NCBI GenBank assembly: GCA_002280485.1
Contig: NCED01000064.1
Location: 1-10,778 of the forward strand
DNA: 10,778 bases
Reading direction: 5' to 3'
Source: Caulobacterales bacterium 32-69-10
GTDB taxonomy: Bacteria; Pseudomonadota; Alphaproteobacteria; Caulobacterales; Caulobacteraceae
The notes under the pieces are model-generated. The model was not told the DNA's origin, did not search any database, and saw only the letters and a list, made by a program, of their open reading frames with translations. Position 1 is the stretch's first letter. Each line of letters starts with the position of its first letter. Below are positions 8,211 to 10,778 of this stretch, piece after piece. The translations under genes were made by a program, and so were the position numbers.

Positions 8211-8216
8211 AGGAGG
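8211..8216 (+). promoter_or_regulatory. Strong ribosome binding site for the DUF1428 gene
   Basis: AGGAGG lies 9 bases before ATG 8226. It is the closest match to a consensus Shine-Dalgarno in the window, so this gene is probably well translated even though the gene before it is damaged. Confidence 0.75.
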
Positions 8217-8225
8217 AGTGTCGCC

Positions 8226-8576
8226 ATGTACGTGGATGGTTTCGTGGTCGCGGTGCCCAAGGACAAGATCGACGCCTACAAGGCTATGTCCGAGGCCTGC
8301 GGCAAGATCTGGATGGAGTTCGGCGCCCTGACCTATGTGGAATGCGTCGCCGACGACGTGCCCTACGGCGAACTGACCTCGTTTCCCCGGGCCGTGCAGG
8401 CCAAGGAGGACGAGACGGTGGTGTTCTCGTGGATCACCTATCCCTCGCGTGAGAAGCGCGACGAGGTGAACGAGAAGGTGATGAAGGACGAGCGGCTGAA
8501 GGCGTGGATGGACAAGTCGCCCTTCGACGGCAAGCGGATGATCTACGGCGGCTTCACGAGCATCCTGGAGTTCTAG
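8226..8576 (+). CDS. DUF1428 (YbaA-like) protein of unknown function
   Basis: 116 residues, the usual size for this family of small alpha/beta (ferredoxin-like barrel) proteins. Diagnostic segments are YVDGFVVAVPKDK at the N-terminus, the ADDVPYGELTSFPRAV region (about 42-57), VVFSWITYPS (65-74) and the closing FDGKRMIYGGF (100-110). E. coli YbaA belongs here. The biochemical role is not established, and I assign none. It starts after a strong AGGAGG site. Its TAG stop (8574-8576) sits on a CTAG that also forms the stop of the converging EEP gene, leaving no room for a terminator between them. Confidence 0.9.
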   Translation: MYVDGFVVAVPKDKIDAYKAMSEACGKIWMEFGALTYVECVADDVPYGELTSFPRAVQAKEDETVVFSWITYPSREKRDEVNEKVMKDERLKAWMDKSPFDGKRMIYGGFTSILEF

Positions 8577-9616
8577 TTTCCGGCGGTGCGCCATCCCAGG
8601 CGGTAGCGGACCACGTAGCCGTCGTGGTCCGACAGCCGGGCGTATGATGTCCCGTCGAAGAGCGTCCGCGCCTCGACGGGGCGGATGCTGACCGGGCCGG
8701 CGGCGGCGAAGGCCTGCAGGTCCTGGCTGGCGAGCCAGGGGCGGGGCTGGTCGATGGCGGGGCCCGAACGGCAGTCGTTGAGCTCGTCCTTGCAGAACTC
8801 GCTGACGACGGTGAAGGGGCGGACCTCGGCCTTGTAGTAGTAGCGGTCCGGGTCGTTCTTGACGTTGAAGTCGCCGCCGACGAGCAGGGGCGCATCGGGG
8901 GTGCGAGCGCGGGCGATGAAGCGGTTCAGCGCCTCGGTCTGCAGGTGGTGGGCCCTGAGAGAGCGCGACTTGGGCACCTTGGCCGCCTTGCGCGCGTTCA
9001 TGTGGGTGTTCACGACGTCGAGGCCTTCGGGCAGTCCCGGCACGTCGATGTGGACCATCATCGCGCCCTTGTTCGCCAGGCAGTCGAAGCCGGCGCAGTA
9101 GCGGTAGGCGTCGACCATAACGTCCGTGATCGGATAGTCGCTGAGAACGTAGAGGCCGGACCCTGTCAGTTTGCCCCAGCCCTCGCCGGAGACGAGGTAG
9201 CGGGTGCGGGCGAAGCCGCCGGCGGGCAGCCGCTCGGACGGGCGGGCGCGGCGGCTTGGGCCGGCGGCCCAGTAGCGGTAGCCGGCGGCGCGGACCAGTT
9301 CTTCCGGATCGACGAAGTTCTCCTGGATCAACACGATGTCGGGCGCCTTGCCCTCGGCGCGCAGGGCGGCCAGTTCGCGGCCGATGGTGCGGATCGCCCC
9401 GCGCCGCCGCTCCGCCAGGGGCCAGGGCAGGCCGTGGACGTTATAGCTCATCACCACCAGTTCGCGGGCGGCGAGGCTGGGCTGGGCCTTAGGCCGGACC
9501 GCCTCTTCCGCCGCCTGGCTCAAGGCCTGGGGCGGCGGCGAGGTATAGGTAATCTTCTGCAAGGACGGTTGAGCAATAGCCGCCAGCATAAGCGGCAGAG
9601 CCAGGATATTCGCCAC
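8573..9616 (-). CDS. Endonuclease/exonuclease/phosphatase (EEP) family protein, probably exported
   Basis: 347 residues. The fold's active-site motifs occur in order: SYNVHG (57-62, Asn59), LIQENF (96-101, Glu99, the Mg-binding Glu), NTHMNA (203-208, His205), GGDFN (247-251, Asp249 and Asn251) and LSDHDGY (328-334, Asp330 and His331). All catalytic residues expected of the DNase I/sphingomyelinase superfamily are present, so it should be an active phosphodiesterase or phosphatase. The overall layout recalls sphingomyelinase C-type members, but the substrate cannot be read from sequence. The first 16 residues (ANILALPLMLAAIA) are hydrophobic and may be a signal peptide, though without a basic N-region. 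Start is GTG 9616, chosen because GGAGG lies 6 bases upstream. Four Cys residues (174, 179, 275, 282) could form disulfides, which fits export. Confidence 0.9.
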   Translation of the reverse strand: MANILALPLMLAAIAQPSLQKITYTSPPPQALSQAAEEAVRPKAQPSLAARELVVMSYNVHGLPWPLAERRRGAIRTIGRELAALRAEGKAPDIVLIQENFVDPEELVRAAGYRYWAAGPSRRARPSERLPAGGFARTRYLVSGEGWGKLTGSGLYVLSDYPITDVMVDAYRYCAGFDCLANKGAMMVHIDVPGLPEGLDVVNTHMNARKAAKVPKSRSLRAHHLQTEALNRFIARARTPDAPLLVGGDFNVKNDPDRYYYKAEVRPFTVVSEFCKDELNDCRSGPAIDQPRPWLASQDLQAFAAAGPVSIRPVEARTLFDGTSYARLSDHDGYVVRYRLGWRTAGN

Positions 9617-9622
9617 AATGAT

Positions 9623-9627
9623 CCTCC
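9623..9627 (-). promoter_or_regulatory. Ribosome binding site deciding the GTG start of the EEP gene
   Basis: GGAGG within a longer GGGGGAGG run on the minus strand ends 6 bases before GTG 9616-9614. The next in-frame ATG is well inside the hydrophobic N-terminus, so this site supports the GTG start. Confidence 0.65.
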
Positions 9628-9681
9628 CCCGAGCGCACGGGAGGTCTGTGGGCGATTCTCATCTCATCTGCGTGACTCGAA

Positions 9682-9706
9682 TATAAAGCTTTTGCTGCGG
9701 GGTCAG
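9682..9706 (-). promoter_or_regulatory. Possible housekeeping-type promoter of the EEP gene
   Basis: On the minus strand CTGACCC, a 10-base spacer and GCTTTATA resemble the Caulobacter housekeeping consensus TTGACGS-N10-14-GCTANAWC. The match is incomplete in both boxes. It lies in the only AT-rich patch of the region. Two GANTC sites (9654-9658 and 9674-9678) lie between it and the start codon. Confidence 0.3.
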
Positions 9707-9736
9707 CCGTTCTCCCCCAAGGCTGTTGCGCGATTC

Positions 9737-9856
9737 CTGCGTGCTTCGAGACGCGCAAGCTGCGCTCGCGCTCCTCAGCATGACGAAGGTTTTTGCAGCT
9801 CACCACGCTCGTCATGCTGAGGAGCCGGATGAAATCCGGCGTCTCGAAGCACGCAG
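9737..9856. repeat. Nested inverted repeat made of two facing CTTCGAGACG/CTCAGCATGACG units
   Basis: Outer arms 9737-9754 and 9839-9856 are perfect 18-base inverted copies (CTGCGTGCTTCGAGACGC). Inner arms 9770-9786 and 9809-9825 are perfect 17-base inverted copies (GCTCCTCAGCATGACGA). Each half also has its own hairpin: GCGC-AAGCT-GCGC in the left, and CCGGAT-GAA-ATCCGG (9825-9839) in the right. The halves therefore share their ends but differ in the middle, as expected for two units of a repeat family inserted or paired head to head. It begins 33 bases after the stop of the metallo-beta-lactamase-fold gene and could stabilise or end that mRNA. It lies between two genes of the same strand. 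Confidence 0.9.
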
Positions 9857-9888
9857 CACCGTTATCGCTCCGGGAGAATCCGGCCGCC

Positions 9889-10778
9889 CTACTTCTGTGC
9901 GTACCGGGTCATGGCCACATAGGCCGAGCGGACCATCACGGGCAATTGCTGCTCGTAGCCGGTGAAGTCCTTGTACTTGTCGAGCTTGACCTGGGCGGCC
10001 AGTTCGTCGGCGGTCCTGCCCTGGGCGATGCCCGCGGCCACGGCGGCTTGGAGGTCTTCCAGGTATTCGCGGACCCGGATCACGTCGGCCTTGGTCCCCT
10101 GCTCCCAGTGACTGGCGACGATGGTGTCGAAATCCAGAGCCTCGAGCTTCTTGAGCGACGCGATCCAGACCGAGGGCGGACGGCGGTCGAAGTTGGAGCC
10201 GCAGCACATCCGGTTCGGCCAGACGTAGTCGTTGGCGAACAGGACCTTTTGTTTGGGGAAGTAGACGTCGAACATGTCCTTGCTGTGCCGGTTGTCGGCA
10301 TAGACCAGCTCGACCCGCTCGCCGCCCTCGTTCAGGACATAGCGGTCCTTGAAGGTGATGTCGGGCCGGCGGACGTCCACGTGCATCTCGGCCTGGGTCA
10401 GGAAGCCGTCGTGATTGAGGTCCAGCCGGTCGAACTGGGCCAGGGTCCCGGTCATGGCCTCGGTCTTGTCCAGGCGGTCGTCGCCGTTGGTGTCGGTGCC
10501 CTCGCCCGGCGGCGGCGCCTGGGCGATCGGCCCGTCGAGGTTGCGGGTCAGCTGCTCGTGCGCCACGACCTTGGCGTCGGGGAAGACCTTGCCGCCGCGG
10601 GCATGGTCCCAGTGGTAGTGGGTCTGAAGCACGAACTTCACCGGCTTGCCCGGGAAGCGCTTGGCCAACTCGGCCTTCAGCCACTCCGAGAACTGAACGT
10701 TCAGGGGGTCGGCCAGGATGATCCCGTCGGCGGTGACCAGAAAGACCGTCACGCCGCCGACGCCGCCGGGAACGGACT
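9889..10778 (-). CDS. Metallo-beta-lactamase-fold hydrolase with two internal EF-hand loops, N-terminus cut by window edge
   Basis: The frame is open to the right edge, so the true start and any signal peptide lie outside. Residues are numbered from GTG 10752. The metal motif HYHWDH is at 45-50. Further ligands are His156 (NRHSKDM), Asp175 (FANDYV) and His215 (ASHW), the complete dinuclear zinc set of the fold. Between the strand ending near residue 65 and the DITFKDR strand (131-137) sits an insert with two canonical 12-residue EF-hand loops: DTNGDDRLDKTE (87-98) and DLNHDGFLTQAE (111-122). Both have Asp/Asn at positions 1, 3 and 5 and Glu at 12, so calcium binding is likely. The substrate is unknown; the domain resembles SoxH-type and B3-like hydrolases, and I would not call it a beta-lactamase. 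The C-terminal 70 residues are helical and Ala-rich. A large inverted repeat follows its stop. Confidence 0.9.
   Translation of the reverse strand, partial: SVPGGVGGVTVFLVTADGIILADPLNVQFSEWLKAELAKRFPGKPVKFVLQTHYHWDHARGGKVFPDAKVVAHEQLTRNLDGPIAQAPPPGEGTDTNGDDRLDKTEAMTGTLAQFDRLDLNHDGFLTQAEMHVDVRRPDITFKDRYVLNEGGERVELVYADNRHSKDMFDVYFPKQKVLFANDYVWPNRMCCGSNFDRRPPSVWIASLKKLEALDFDTIVASHWEQGTKADVIRVREYLEDLQAAVAAGIAQGRTADELAAQVKLDKYKDFTGYEQQLPVMVRSAYVAMTRYAQK

Noticed and set aside
7698..8594. Minus-strand open frame of 298 codons across the VOC and DUF1428 genes
   Set aside because: It runs antisense to two recognised genes and its translation is Arg/Pro-rich without motifs.
9889..10778. Calling the metallo-beta-lactamase-fold gene an antibiotic-resistance beta-lactamase
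   Set aside because: The zinc motif is shared by many hydrolases. Nothing visible is specific to true beta-lactamases, and the EF-hand insert is atypical for them.

Overview
The window is very GC-rich DNA that reads as an alphaproteobacterial chromosome, most likely Caulobacterales (Caulobacter, Phenylobacterium or Brevundimonas type). The FtsW and MurG sequences, the dense coding on both strands and the CTTCGAG/CTCAG-type intergenic repeat units all point that way. The placement is inference from familiarity, not from a search.

Left part (1-6976, all on the minus strand, so read right to left): ftsW, murG, an M16 (insulinase-like) metallopeptidase and a TPR-glycosyltransferase of the GT41/SPINDLY type that runs off the left edge. 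ftsW and murG overlap by 8 bases, murG and the peptidase gene are 45 bases apart, and the peptidase and GT41 genes are 14 bases apart. The four genes could be one transcription unit. FtsW polymerises septal glycan, and MurG makes its substrate lipid II at the inner membrane. The peptidase looks exported, possibly as a lipoprotein. The GT41 protein looks cytoplasmic. The usual division-cluster neighbours (murD before ftsW; murC and murB after murG) are absent here.

Middle part (6977-8576): an intergenic region with one repeat unit, then hutD-like (minus), a divergent gap of 91 bases, and a plus-strand pair: a VOC/glyoxalase-fold gene that has lost its C-terminal end, and a DUF1428 (YbaA-like) gene with a strong ribosome binding site.

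Right part (8573-10778, minus strand): an endonuclease/exonuclease/phosphatase (EEP) family gene whose stop shares a CTAG with the stop of the convergent DUF1428 gene; a 272-base intergenic region holding a putative promoter and a large nested inverted repeat made of two facing repeat units; and a metallo-beta-lactamase-fold hydrolase, cut by the right edge, that carries two canonical EF-hand loops inside the hydrolase domain.

The points most worth a second look are the EF-hand pair inside the metallo-beta-lactamase fold, the ftsW-murG-M16-GT41 arrangement, the three-unit palindromic repeat family placed just after minus-strand stop codons, and the truncated VOC gene. I saw no tRNA, rRNA, CRISPR array, insertion sequence or prophage gene.
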